DNA from: Arthrobacter ulcerisalmonis
GTDB taxonomy: Bacteria; Actinomycetota; Actinomycetes; Actinomycetales; Micrococcaceae
Assembly: GCF_900609065.1 (NCBI RefSeq)
Contig: NZ_UXAU01000042.1
Location: 1-40,794, forward strand
Length of the DNA: 40,794 bases
Reading direction: 5' to 3'
The translations under genes and the position numbers were made by a program. The notes beneath the pieces are model-generated. The model searched no databases. It was not told where the DNA came from and saw nothing but the letters and a program-made list of their open reading frames with translations. Each line of letters starts with the position of its first letter. Position 1 is the first letter of the stretch. Positions 25,345 to 33,034 of the stretch are shown here, one piece after another.

Positions 25345-25726
25345 GTGGCCTCCTCAAGATGTTTCTTCTACGTCCAGTCTGAGACTCTTCCAGCGCGCTG
25401 TCTATGACCAAGTCTTGCACGGCGCCGCCGACTTCATAGAGGAATTCCTCCTCTCCCCTCGCCAACAACTTGCTCTCCCCGAGTTTTGTGAGTGCTTGAA
25501 TACCGACAGATTTTGCAGGCAGGTCGCCTTTTATGGCTAGGTCCATGGCCCACTGAGCCCGCTTCCACCACTGGTCTCGCTTGTCGGCACGATGCCGCTG
25601 AACCAGCGCGGCCACAGCGATGCCGCCTGCCACCACGGCAGCGAACAACGTTGCCAAGGGGGCAGCGGCGCTGACAATCTGCAGCCACTCAGGAACCGGT
25701 GATGCTGCAGGCGATGGGATTTGCAC
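25325..25726 (-). CDS. Hypothetical single-pass membrane protein
   Basis: A 133-residue protein starting with GTG at 25726, directly after the stop of the upstream gene (TAGGTG). One transmembrane helix (about 18-42, VSAAAPLATLFAAVVAGGIAVAALV) is followed by a basic, Trp-containing segment (RHRADKRDQWWKRAQWAMDLA) and a cytoplasmic helical domain of about 70 residues. No named domain is recognised. The N-terminal anchor plus QWW motif is a layout seen in accessory membrane proteins of actinobacteria. Confidence 0.65.
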   Translation of the reverse strand: MQIPSPAASPVPEWLQIVSAAAPLATLFAAVVAGGIAVAALVQRHRADKRDQWWKRAQWAMDLAIKGDLPAKSVGIQALTKLGESKLLARGEEEFLYEVGGAVQDLVIDSALEESQTGRRRNILRRPRVSDPR

Positions 25727-26194
25727 CTATGCGACCGTACTTCGCTGTCGCTTTTCTCGTTCGACGCCTCGGATGATGAGTTCGCCGGCTACCCCCAAAC
25801 CAAGAAGGGTCAGCAGGTTGCCATTCCGCATGGAACTTCCGGCGATGTAGCTGTTCTGGGCCGCCTGTACCACTGCTACGTCGTTCAAGTACCATCCGTT
25901 GACTACGCTTTGCTGCGCTGCCCCCTTGGTTTCGCCCGCGTTGAGTTCATTCGTGACGGCGGCCTCGGCGAGGTCCGCTTTCCAATCCGATGGATCGCTG
26001 CCGCTGTGAATTGCAGGGTTGTTGGCAATCCAGGTGATGATCATCAACACTCCCAATATGGAGCCCAAAATTATCCTGGCTCCGTTGGTCGAACGGAGTT
26101 TCAACAACTTCAACCGCTTGGCCTTGAGCTGCGGGGCATGGTCAGGTGTCGGCGGTAATTCCGGCACGACATTAGAAGATTCGTATGTAGTCAT
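25727..26194 (-). CDS. Hypothetical two-helix membrane protein
   Basis: A 155-residue protein starting with ATG at 26194 after a GGGGA site. A basic cytoplasmic N-terminus (KAKRLKLLKLR) precedes a helix at about 41-57 (IILGSILGVLMIITWIA). An external stretch of roughly 65 residues follows, then a second hydrophobic segment at about 126-141 (LLTLLGLGVAGELII) and a basic tail (REKRQRS). It is the first of three closely packed genes. The set lies 53 bases downstream of hsdR on the same strand, so read-through from the restriction locus is possible. Function unknown. Confidence 0.65.
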   Translation of the reverse strand: MTTYESSNVVPELPPTPDHAPQLKAKRLKLLKLRSTNGARIILGSILGVLMIITWIANNPAIHSGSDPSDWKADLAEAAVTNELNAGETKGAAQQSVVNGWYLNDVAVVQAAQNSYIAGSSMRNGNLLTLLGLGVAGELIIRGVEREKRQRSTVA

Positions 26195-26247
26195 GTCCCC
26201 ATTTTCTCGGTGCTTCTATACCCGCCTGCTGGCGGAACTCTTGTGGC

Positions 26248-29200
26248 CTACGCCCGGGCGTCGGCGAACCGCGGGGCCATGGACTCCATCTGTTCCATGA
26301 CGAGCTTGATGGCTTCGGGCTGCTTGTCCGGTGGATAGCCAAATCGGACCAGGAGCCGCTTGATCGAGGAACGAAGCTTCGCGCGGACGTCGTCGCGTAC
26401 GGTCCAGTCCGTTCGCACGTCGCGCCGCAACACGGACACCAACTCGCGGGCGATGTCGGCCAGGACGCCTTCGCCTTGGACCTCCACCGCTGATTCGTTC
26501 GAAGCCACAGCGTCGTAGAAGGCCAGTTCGTCAGAGTTCAACGGGGGAGTGAAGTGCGCACCGCGCTTGCCCTCGGCAGCAACTTCGCGCGCCAGTTCCA
26601 CCAGTTCCGCGATCACCTCAGCTGAGGTGAGCTGCTGATTCGTGTACTTCTTCATCAGCTCGGTGATCCGCTCGGAGAACGCCCGCTGCCGGATGACGTT
26701 GTTCCGCGTCGTGGCAGCCGATTCATCGGCAATCAGCTTCCGCAACGCCTCGATGGCCAGCTGCGGGTTCCGCGCCTTCTGCGTCGAGGCCATGAATTCC
26801 GGTGTCAGGTCATCCAGGGACGGCTTCGGCATGCCGGCAGCGTCGTAGATGTCCAGCACATCACCCGACGACGTGGCGTTGGCGATCAGCTGCCCGAGTA
26901 GCCGCTGGATTTCCTCGGGAACCGGTTCGCCGCTGGCCTGCCGGTCGGCGGCATCGTACTTTGCCATCCAGACACGGATCTCCTCGTACACCTGGATCTC
27001 CGGCCGCAGTTCAGCCAGCGTCTCCGAGCCGGAGCACAGCGCCCACGCACGGGAAAGCTGGCTGGAGAATTTGCGGTACTTGGAAGCAACCGATTCGTCG
27101 CCGTCCGTGGGCTGATTACCGGGCGTGCCAGGACTGCGCAAGTAACTGACGGCGCCCGTGACGGCGTTCAGAAACGACTTTGGACCGCCTTTCATGAGCA
27201 CGGCCTTCCAATCATGGCCGGCCAGCAGGGAACGGAGAGACTCCACCAAAGAAACCGTCAGGCCAACAGCTTCGTCGATATTCTTGCCCACCGGCTTGTT
27301 CGCACGGTCAGACTGCGTGTACTCGCCCAGCGCCTTCGCCAAGTTTTCGGCCAGAGGCGCGTATGCGACCAGCAACCCGTCTTTTTTGCCGCGGAAGGTG
27401 CGGTTCACGCGTGCCAACGTCTGCATCAGCAATGCGCCCTTGAGCGGACGGTCCAGATACAGGGTGTGCAGAGGCGGGGAATCGTAGCCGGTGAGCATCA
27501 TGTCTTTGACGATCACCAACTCCAGTTCGTCGTCCACGTTTTTGAGCCGCTCTTTCACCCGGGCATTCAAAGAGTCGCGGCGCACATGGTCGGACACCGG
27601 CGGCACATCGGTTGCGTCGCCTGAGTACACCACCTTGATCTTGCCTTTGGAGAGATCGTCTGAATGCCAGTCGGGCCGCAGCTCCACAATCGCGGAATAC
27701 AGTTTCGCGCAGATCTCCCGCGTCCCGCCGACGATCATTGCCTTGCCTGGCGCCTCGATGAACTTTCCCATCCGCTCGCGCCGGTTTTCCCAGTGCGCCA
27801 CCAAGTCCTCGGCCAGCGCGGCGATCCGCTGTGGCGCACCGTAGACAGCGTTGACGACGGCGACACTCGCCTCGAGGCGCGTCCGCTCGGTATCGTCCAG
27901 GCCCAGTGTCGCTTCGTCGGCAGCCTGGTCCAGGATCTCCTCCGTGACGTCCGAAGCCAGGCCGACCTTCATCAGACGCGGCTCGAAGTAGACCGGCACC
28001 GTGGCACCATCCTGCACAGCGCGGGACAGGTCATAGATGTCGATGTAGTCGCCAAAGACGTCCTGGGTGTTGCGGTCGTCAAACGAGATGGGCGTGCCGG
28101 TGAACGCGATCAGCGTTGCGTTCGGAAGCGCGTCGCGGAGGTGGCGGGCGTAACCATCCAGGTCGTCGTAGTGCGACCGGTGTGCTTCATCCACCATCAC
28201 AATGATGTTCCGTCGGTCGGACAGCAGCGGGTGGTCTGCGCCGGCGTCCTTCTCCGACTGGCTGCGGCCGAACTTCTGCAGCGTGGTGAAGTAGATACCG
28301 CCGGTGGTCCTGTTGCTCAGTTCCTCCCGCAGCTCGGACCGCTTCTTGACCTGCTTTGGCGACTCCGCCAGGAGGAGGCTGCGATCAAAGCCTTCGAACA
28401 GTTGCCCGTCCAGTTCATTCCGGTCGGTGATCACTACCACCGTGGGATTTCTCAGCTTGGGCTGCCGGGCCACCATGTTGGCGTACAGTTCCATTTCCAT
28501 GGACTTGCCTGAGCCCTGGGTGTGCCAGACGACGCCAGCCTTGCCGTTGCTTTCCACCGCCTGGATGGTACTGGCTACGGCTTTAGTGACCGCGTAGTAC
28601 TGGTGCGGCTTGGCGATCCGCTTGGCCAGACCGCCGGAGCCTTGGTCGAAGGCGGTAAAGTTCCGCGTCAGTTGCAGGAAGCGTTCCTGGTTGTAGAGCC
28701 CGTCCAAGGCCGTGTCCAACGCGGTGACGGCGTCGCCGTCGAGCAAGTAGCCCTGGGGAACCGGCACGCCGTCGTCGTCCACATTCCACGGTGAGAAGTG
28801 ATTGAACGGGGTGAACGGCGTTCCGTATTTGGCCTGGATCCCGTCGCTGGCGAGCGTGAAGACGCAGAAGCGGAAGGCCATGGGGAATTCGCGGAGATAG
28901 GTCTGCAACTGCGCGTGCGCGCCTGGGAGGTCGGCGTGGGCATTGCCGGCCTTCTTGAGTTCGATGATGCTGACGGGCATGCCGTTGCAGTACAGGACAA
29001 GGTCGAAGCGGCGTTTGTAGTCGCCCTCCACGAGGGTGACCTGGCTGACGGCGAGCCAGTCGTTCTGGTCCGGCGCCGGGCTGAGCAGCCGGATGGTGGG
29101 GTTGGCTTCGTTGCCGTCGGAGTCGATGTAGGTCAGCCGGTAACCGTCCACCAGGCAGGTGTGGATCCGGTGGTTCTCGGCCATCGGATCATTTGACTTT

Positions 29201-29436
29201 GGTGCTGCGATCTCCGCGAGTGCCTGCTGGAGGTACTGCGCCGGCACTGTCGGGTTGAGCCGACGCAGGGCTTCGAGCAGCCGCGGCCGGATGAGCAGCT
29301 CAGCCCACGATTCGCGTTCCCCGGTTCCTGGCGCAATTGCCTGCCCGTCGAGCGGCATCCAATCCAACTCGCCGAGCCGCTCCTTCGCGGCGCCTTCCCA
29401 GTCTGCTTCGGAAAAGGCTAGTGCTGGTGCTGTCAC
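26248..29436 (-). CDS. hsdR: Type I restriction enzyme, motor/nuclease subunit
   Basis: A 1062-residue HsdR, last gene of the restriction operon. The GTG at 29436 is chosen because AGGGGGA precedes it and it overlaps the upstream frame's stop (GTGA). The longer frame to 29565 adds 43 unrelated residues. The nuclease is of the PDDEXK type (FDLVLY with D145, then E159-L-K161). The SF2 translocase shows Walker A HTQGSGKS (about 305-312), VVVITDRNELDGQ, DEAH at 416-419, IAFTGTPIS, and a helicase C-terminal half with LTGYDSPPLHTLYLDRPL. It cuts unmethylated DNA after ATP-driven translocation, in complex with HsdM and HsdS. The gene appears intact. Confidence 0.95.
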   Translation of the reverse strand: MTAPALAFSEADWEGAAKERLGELDWMPLDGQAIAPGTGERESWAELLIRPRLLEALRRLNPTVPAQYLQQALAEIAAPKSNDPMAENHRIHTCLVDGYRLTYIDSDGNEANPTIRLLSPAPDQNDWLAVSQVTLVEGDYKRRFDLVLYCNGMPVSIIELKKAGNAHADLPGAHAQLQTYLREFPMAFRFCVFTLASDGIQAKYGTPFTPFNHFSPWNVDDDGVPVPQGYLLDGDAVTALDTALDGLYNQERFLQLTRNFTAFDQGSGGLAKRIAKPHQYYAVTKAVASTIQAVESNGKAGVVWHTQGSGKSMEMELYANMVARQPKLRNPTVVVITDRNELDGQLFEGFDRSLLLAESPKQVKKRSELREELSNRTTGGIYFTTLQKFGRSQSEKDAGADHPLLSDRRNIIVMVDEAHRSHYDDLDGYARHLRDALPNATLIAFTGTPISFDDRNTQDVFGDYIDIYDLSRAVQDGATVPVYFEPRLMKVGLASDVTEEILDQAADEATLGLDDTERTRLEASVAVVNAVYGAPQRIAALAEDLVAHWENRRERMGKFIEAPGKAMIVGGTREICAKLYSAIVELRPDWHSDDLSKGKIKVVYSGDATDVPPVSDHVRRDSLNARVKERLKNVDDELELVIVKDMMLTGYDSPPLHTLYLDRPLKGALLMQTLARVNRTFRGKKDGLLVAYAPLAENLAKALGEYTQSDRANKPVGKNIDEAVGLTVSLVESLRSLLAGHDWKAVLMKGGPKSFLNAVTGAVSYLRSPGTPGNQPTDGDESVASKYRKFSSQLSRAWALCSGSETLAELRPEIQVYEEIRVWMAKYDAADRQASGEPVPEEIQRLLGQLIANATSSGDVLDIYDAAGMPKPSLDDLTPEFMASTQKARNPQLAIEALRKLIADESAATTRNNVIRQRAFSERITELMKKYTNQQLTSAEVIAELVELAREVAAEGKRGAHFTPPLNSDELAFYDAVASNESAVEVQGEGVLADIARELVSVLRRDVRTDWTVRDDVRAKLRSSIKRLLVRFGYPPDKQPEAIKLVMEQMESMAPRFADARA

Positions 29437-30195
29437 GGTGATTCCCCCTGGTTGACCGGATCTTCTGATGATATGTCCTGTGAAAGTTCGGCTTCGAGTT
29501 CGCTGATACTTGGAAGCGTGGAGATGAACTCCTCCGGCATGGACTTCACGATCTCCGACTCCCACTCGGCTATGCCGATGGGTTCGCGCTCATTCCGTTT
29601 ACCGGTCATGGACACGAAGTCAAAGAAATAGGGGTCCTTGAAGGACTGCCGTGCAAGGTCCGAGCCCGACGGCGGCAGGGTCGCCTTGAAGTTGTTGATC
29701 ACCTTGCCGGAGCTTTCACGCAAACGTCTCAATCTGGTGCCCCCGGACGCTGTGGGACCAGCCTTCGGCGCTGGCGCAAGCCATGTACCAGAGCCGGTCC
29801 TCGGGCTCGGCAAGCTTCTCCAGCAGCAACACATGGTGGCTCCACGGCAATGCTGCAGACGCTGTCTGCAACATTGCGAAGTCGGGCCACGCGGCAGCGA
29901 AAGACTTCATATACCGCAGATTCCGTGGCGAGAAACCACGGGCCTCGGGAAAACGATCCCGAAGATCGGCAGATAATCGGGTCACCACCTTGGATCCCCA
30001 GCCCTCTTGGGACTCGCGTTCCAGGAGTTCGCACCCAATGGACCAATACGCGCGCACGAGTTCCTCATTGGCTGCCGAGACCGCCTTGGACCGACCTGTG
30101 TCGATCTGATGTGCCACGGACGCCAGCAACTCCGGGTACCAATCCGGCATGCCTGACTTCGCTGGCGTTGATTCAAACGATGCTGGTGTGGACAC
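29433..30195 (-). pseudogene. Broken DUF1016/YhcG-type nuclease gene
   Basis: Two overlapping frames together make a decayed DUF1016 protein. The first (30195 to a stop at 29716, GTG start, AAGGA site) carries the complete N-terminal domain (WYPELLASVAHQIDTGRSKA through SAEGWSHSVRGHQIET). The frame then shifts near 29724-29727, and the sequence resumes in the other frame as RLRESSGKVINNFKATLP, DPYFFDFVSM. The PDDEXK nuclease core that should follow (about 110-120 residues) is missing: TGKRNERE runs directly into PIGIAEW and the family's tail LPSISELEAELS. No catalytic Asp/Glu/Lys remains. The final stop overlaps the hsdR start. Confidence 0.8.
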
Positions 30196-30267
30196 GTGGA
30201 TCGGTTCCTTTCCGGGCGGTCATTTCACCTTGAACGTATCCGCCCGCCCTGACATTCTTGGCAGACA

Positions 30268-31410
30268 TCACACTGCGGCAGCGACCAGCGCTTCCGCGTC
30301 CTTGACCCTCAGCTTGCCGGACATGAGTTGGGGGAGGAGAGCATCGCGGGTGGCGGCCAAGCAGATGCTCTCACGACTGACAGTCTGGAGCAGACTCAGC
30401 AAATATCCGTATTGAAGTGCAAATTCCGCTGCCGATTGGGCATTCGGAACGCTGACTACCTTTTTCATCAAAAGTTGCCAATGGCGTTTGTACTCTTCAT
30501 GTCTTTGTAGACCGCTCAACGCGCAGTAGAGGGTTAGCGACGGGATGCCAGACCCCTTGAAAGGTACTGTATTAGGGCCGACGGTAAATTTTTGGGCCGC
30601 GATACCTAACCTGCAGGTGTGGTCTCCAAAGTAAAGAATTGGGTGCTCCGCGCTGGCCTCCAAGAACCCGTCGCCGTTTAGGTAGCCAAGGAGTCCTGCT
30701 TCGCTTTGATCGAACACTGGAAAGTCGCCTTTGGCAAGCAGTTCGTCTTTCGCGATTTTCCGGTTTGGTGTGATGCGGTGAACCAGACTTTCGACCGCGA
30801 CTTGGTGCGAAGGATTTGCGGCAATAAGACCAAGATATGAGGCATGCAAAATATCCTCAACAGTCCGAGCAAGTTTGGTGTTGGCGGCGATCTTGTCGTC
30901 GAGGGCGCCCAGCACCTCGGCAATTGCTCGTTGTTCCGAGACCTCGGGTAGGGACAACTTCAGCGACCGAATATCGGCAAGGTTGATGTATGCAGCCATG
31001 TCTGTGTTGTTCATCCGGTCGGCGGCTTGATTCCAGAACTCCTGGCTACTGAACCAGTAGCGTAGGAAGCGAGGTGTTATTACATCGGAATCCAGAACCC
31101 GGAAATAGCAGAGCTGCGGGCTGTAGACGACCTGCTCATCTGTTTCGGGTAGAACGGCCACTCGGCCAACAGTGCCCTTAGTGGTCAGAAGGATGTCACC
31201 GGGATGTCCCAATTTCGTACCGATGGCCCTGACGTAGTCAGCCGAAACGAAGTCCGGTCCTTCGAAGCTGACAGCATCGTCCATCACGTCGGCAACACGA
31301 ATGATCCGGTAACCCGGCTGGCCGTGCTCGCTTCGTTTGGTTCTGTAACCGTCACCGAACTGGAGGGCACCGAGAGCTGCTATTTCGCCGATTGAGGTAG
31401 TCCTAGACAT
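30268..31410 (-). CDS. hsdS: Type I restriction-modification specificity subunit
   Basis: A 380-residue HsdS, which chooses the bipartite target sequence for both methylation and restriction. The first target-recognition domain (about 1-165) is followed by the central conserved helix region LPEVSEQRAIAEVLGALDDK. A second recognition domain ends in the C-terminal conserved region RDALLPQLMSGKLRVKDAE. The two recognition domains have unrelated sequences, as expected for asymmetric sites. Its start overlaps the hsdM stop by eight bases. Base composition in the second half is more AT-rich than in the neighbours, a common sign of domain exchange in hsdS. Confidence 0.92.
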   Translation of the reverse strand: MSRTTSIGEIAALGALQFGDGYRTKRSEHGQPGYRIIRVADVMDDAVSFEGPDFVSADYVRAIGTKLGHPGDILLTTKGTVGRVAVLPETDEQVVYSPQLCYFRVLDSDVITPRFLRYWFSSQEFWNQAADRMNNTDMAAYINLADIRSLKLSLPEVSEQRAIAEVLGALDDKIAANTKLARTVEDILHASYLGLIAANPSHQVAVESLVHRITPNRKIAKDELLAKGDFPVFDQSEAGLLGYLNGDGFLEASAEHPILYFGDHTCRLGIAAQKFTVGPNTVPFKGSGIPSLTLYCALSGLQRHEEYKRHWQLLMKKVVSVPNAQSAAEFALQYGYLLSLLQTVSRESICLAATRDALLPQLMSGKLRVKDAEALVAAAV

Positions 31411-33034
31411 CCAAGCGCCTCAACTGCTCGCGCACAACAGCGGCCAGCCGCTCGGACTCGTCGAACTGCTCCAGCAGCTCCTTCGACAACCTCGCGACCT
31501 TCTCCTCGATCGGTTCGCCGTCGTCCTCAACGTCGGCGGCTCCAACGTACCGGCCCGGCGTCAGCGCGTAGTCGGCAGCCTTGACCTCCGCGAGGCTGGC
31601 CGAATAGCAAAAGCCTGCTTCGTCGTCGTACGTCAGCCCGGTCTCAACGGCCGAAGCAGTGCCTCGCCACGCATGGTAGGTGTTGGCGATCTTGGCGATG
31701 TCCTCGTCGGAGAGAGCACGTTCGGCGCGGTCCACCATGGAGCCCAGGTTCCGGGCATCGATGAAGAGTACCTGCCCTGTCCGGTCCACCGAGCCGCGCG
31801 GGCCAGCGGTCTTGTCCTTGGCGAAGAACCAGGTGCACACCGGGATGCCGGTGCTGCGGAACAGCTGCGTGGGGAGGGCCACCATGCAGGAAACGAGGTC
31901 TGCCTCCACCAGCTGGGCACGGATCTCACCCTCGCCGCCGGAGTTGGAGGACATGGAGCCGTTGGCCATGACCACTCCCGCGCTGCCGCCGGGCGCCAGC
32001 TTGGAGATGATGTGCTGGATCCACGCATAGTTGGCGTTGCCGGCCGGCGGGACGCCGTACTTCCAGCGCGGATCGGACTCGGAACGGGCCCAGTCCTTAA
32101 TGTTGAAGGGCGGGTTGGCAAGGATGAAGTCCGCTCCGTTGTTGCCGATCAGCTCCGGATGCTGGTCACGGGCGAAGGTGTCGCCCCAGCGGGAGGCGAG
32201 GTTGGCATTCAGGCCGTGGATCGCCAGGTTCATCTTGGCCATCCGCCAGGTACGCTCGTTCAGCTCCTGGCCGTAGACCGAAATATCCGAGCCCTCCATG
32301 TTGTGCGCGGCCAAGAACTTCTCGGCCTGGACGAACATGCCGCCGGAGCCACAGCAGGGGTCGTAGACACGGCCGCGGTGCGGTTCCAGCACCTCCACCA
32401 AGACGCGGACCACACCGGCGGGGGTGTAGAACTCGCCACCGCGCTTACCCTCGGCCTTGGCGAACTTCTCCAGGAAGTACTCGTACACCTCACCGAGCAG
32501 GTCGCGGGCCTTGCTGGCGCCCTGGCCGGTGAATCGGGCCGAGTTAAACAAGTCCAGCAGTTCACCAAGGCGGCGCTGGTCCACATTATCCCGGTTGTAG
32601 ATCCGTGGCAGCGTGGCGGCCAAGGACTTGTTGTCCGCCATGATGAGTTCCATCGCCTCATCGATCAGCAGCCCGACGGACTTCGGGGCCGCGCCGTCCA
32701 ACGAATCGACGCCCTTGGCGTTCTCCGCCAGGTAGGTCCAGCGCGCCCGCGGCGATACCCAGAACACGCCGCGGCCGGTGTACTCGTCCACGTCATCAAT
32801 CAGTTGGGCGATTTGCTCCTCGTTGAGCCCATCGGCTTCCAACTCTGCCTGGATCTGTTCGCGCCGTTCATCGAAGGCGTCCGACACATATTTCAGGAAC
32901 ACCAGCCCAAGAATCACGTCCTTGTACTGCGAAGAATCCATCGAGCCGCGGAGCTTGTCCGCCGCCTTCCAGAGCGTGTCCTTGAGTTCCTTCATGGTGG
33001 ACGGGGCGAGGTCCACTTTCACTTTCGGGGGCAT
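31403..33034 (-). CDS. hsdM: Type I restriction-modification DNA methyltransferase subunit
   Basis: A 543-residue N6-adenine methyltransferase. The ATG at 33034 (MPPKVKVDLAP) follows AGAAGGA by nine bases and matches the family start. A longer frame reaching 33238 adds a Pro/Arg-rich shadow of the upstream gene. An N-terminal helical HsdM domain (about 12-150) precedes motif I DPCCGSG (225-231) and the catalytic NPPF (307-310). The C-terminal coiled region (about 500-543) contacts HsdS. All catalytic motifs are intact, in contrast to the upstream methyltransferase-like gene, with which it overlaps by 16 bases. Confidence 0.95.
   Translation of the reverse strand: MPPKVKVDLAPSTMKELKDTLWKAADKLRGSMDSSQYKDVILGLVFLKYVSDAFDERREQIQAELEADGLNEEQIAQLIDDVDEYTGRGVFWVSPRARWTYLAENAKGVDSLDGAAPKSVGLLIDEAMELIMADNKSLAATLPRIYNRDNVDQRRLGELLDLFNSARFTGQGASKARDLLGEVYEYFLEKFAKAEGKRGGEFYTPAGVVRVLVEVLEPHRGRVYDPCCGSGGMFVQAEKFLAAHNMEGSDISVYGQELNERTWRMAKMNLAIHGLNANLASRWGDTFARDQHPELIGNNGADFILANPPFNIKDWARSESDPRWKYGVPPAGNANYAWIQHIISKLAPGGSAGVVMANGSMSSNSGGEGEIRAQLVEADLVSCMVALPTQLFRSTGIPVCTWFFAKDKTAGPRGSVDRTGQVLFIDARNLGSMVDRAERALSDEDIAKIANTYHAWRGTASAVETGLTYDDEAGFCYSASLAEVKAADYALTPGRYVGAADVEDDGEPIEEKVARLSKELLEQFDESERLAAVVREQLRRLDV

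Noticed and set aside
29437..29565. Forty-three-residue N-terminal extension of HsdR
   Set aside because: It reads through the end of the DUF1016 remnant in another frame. The GTG at 29436 has a good ribosome binding site and matches the family start.
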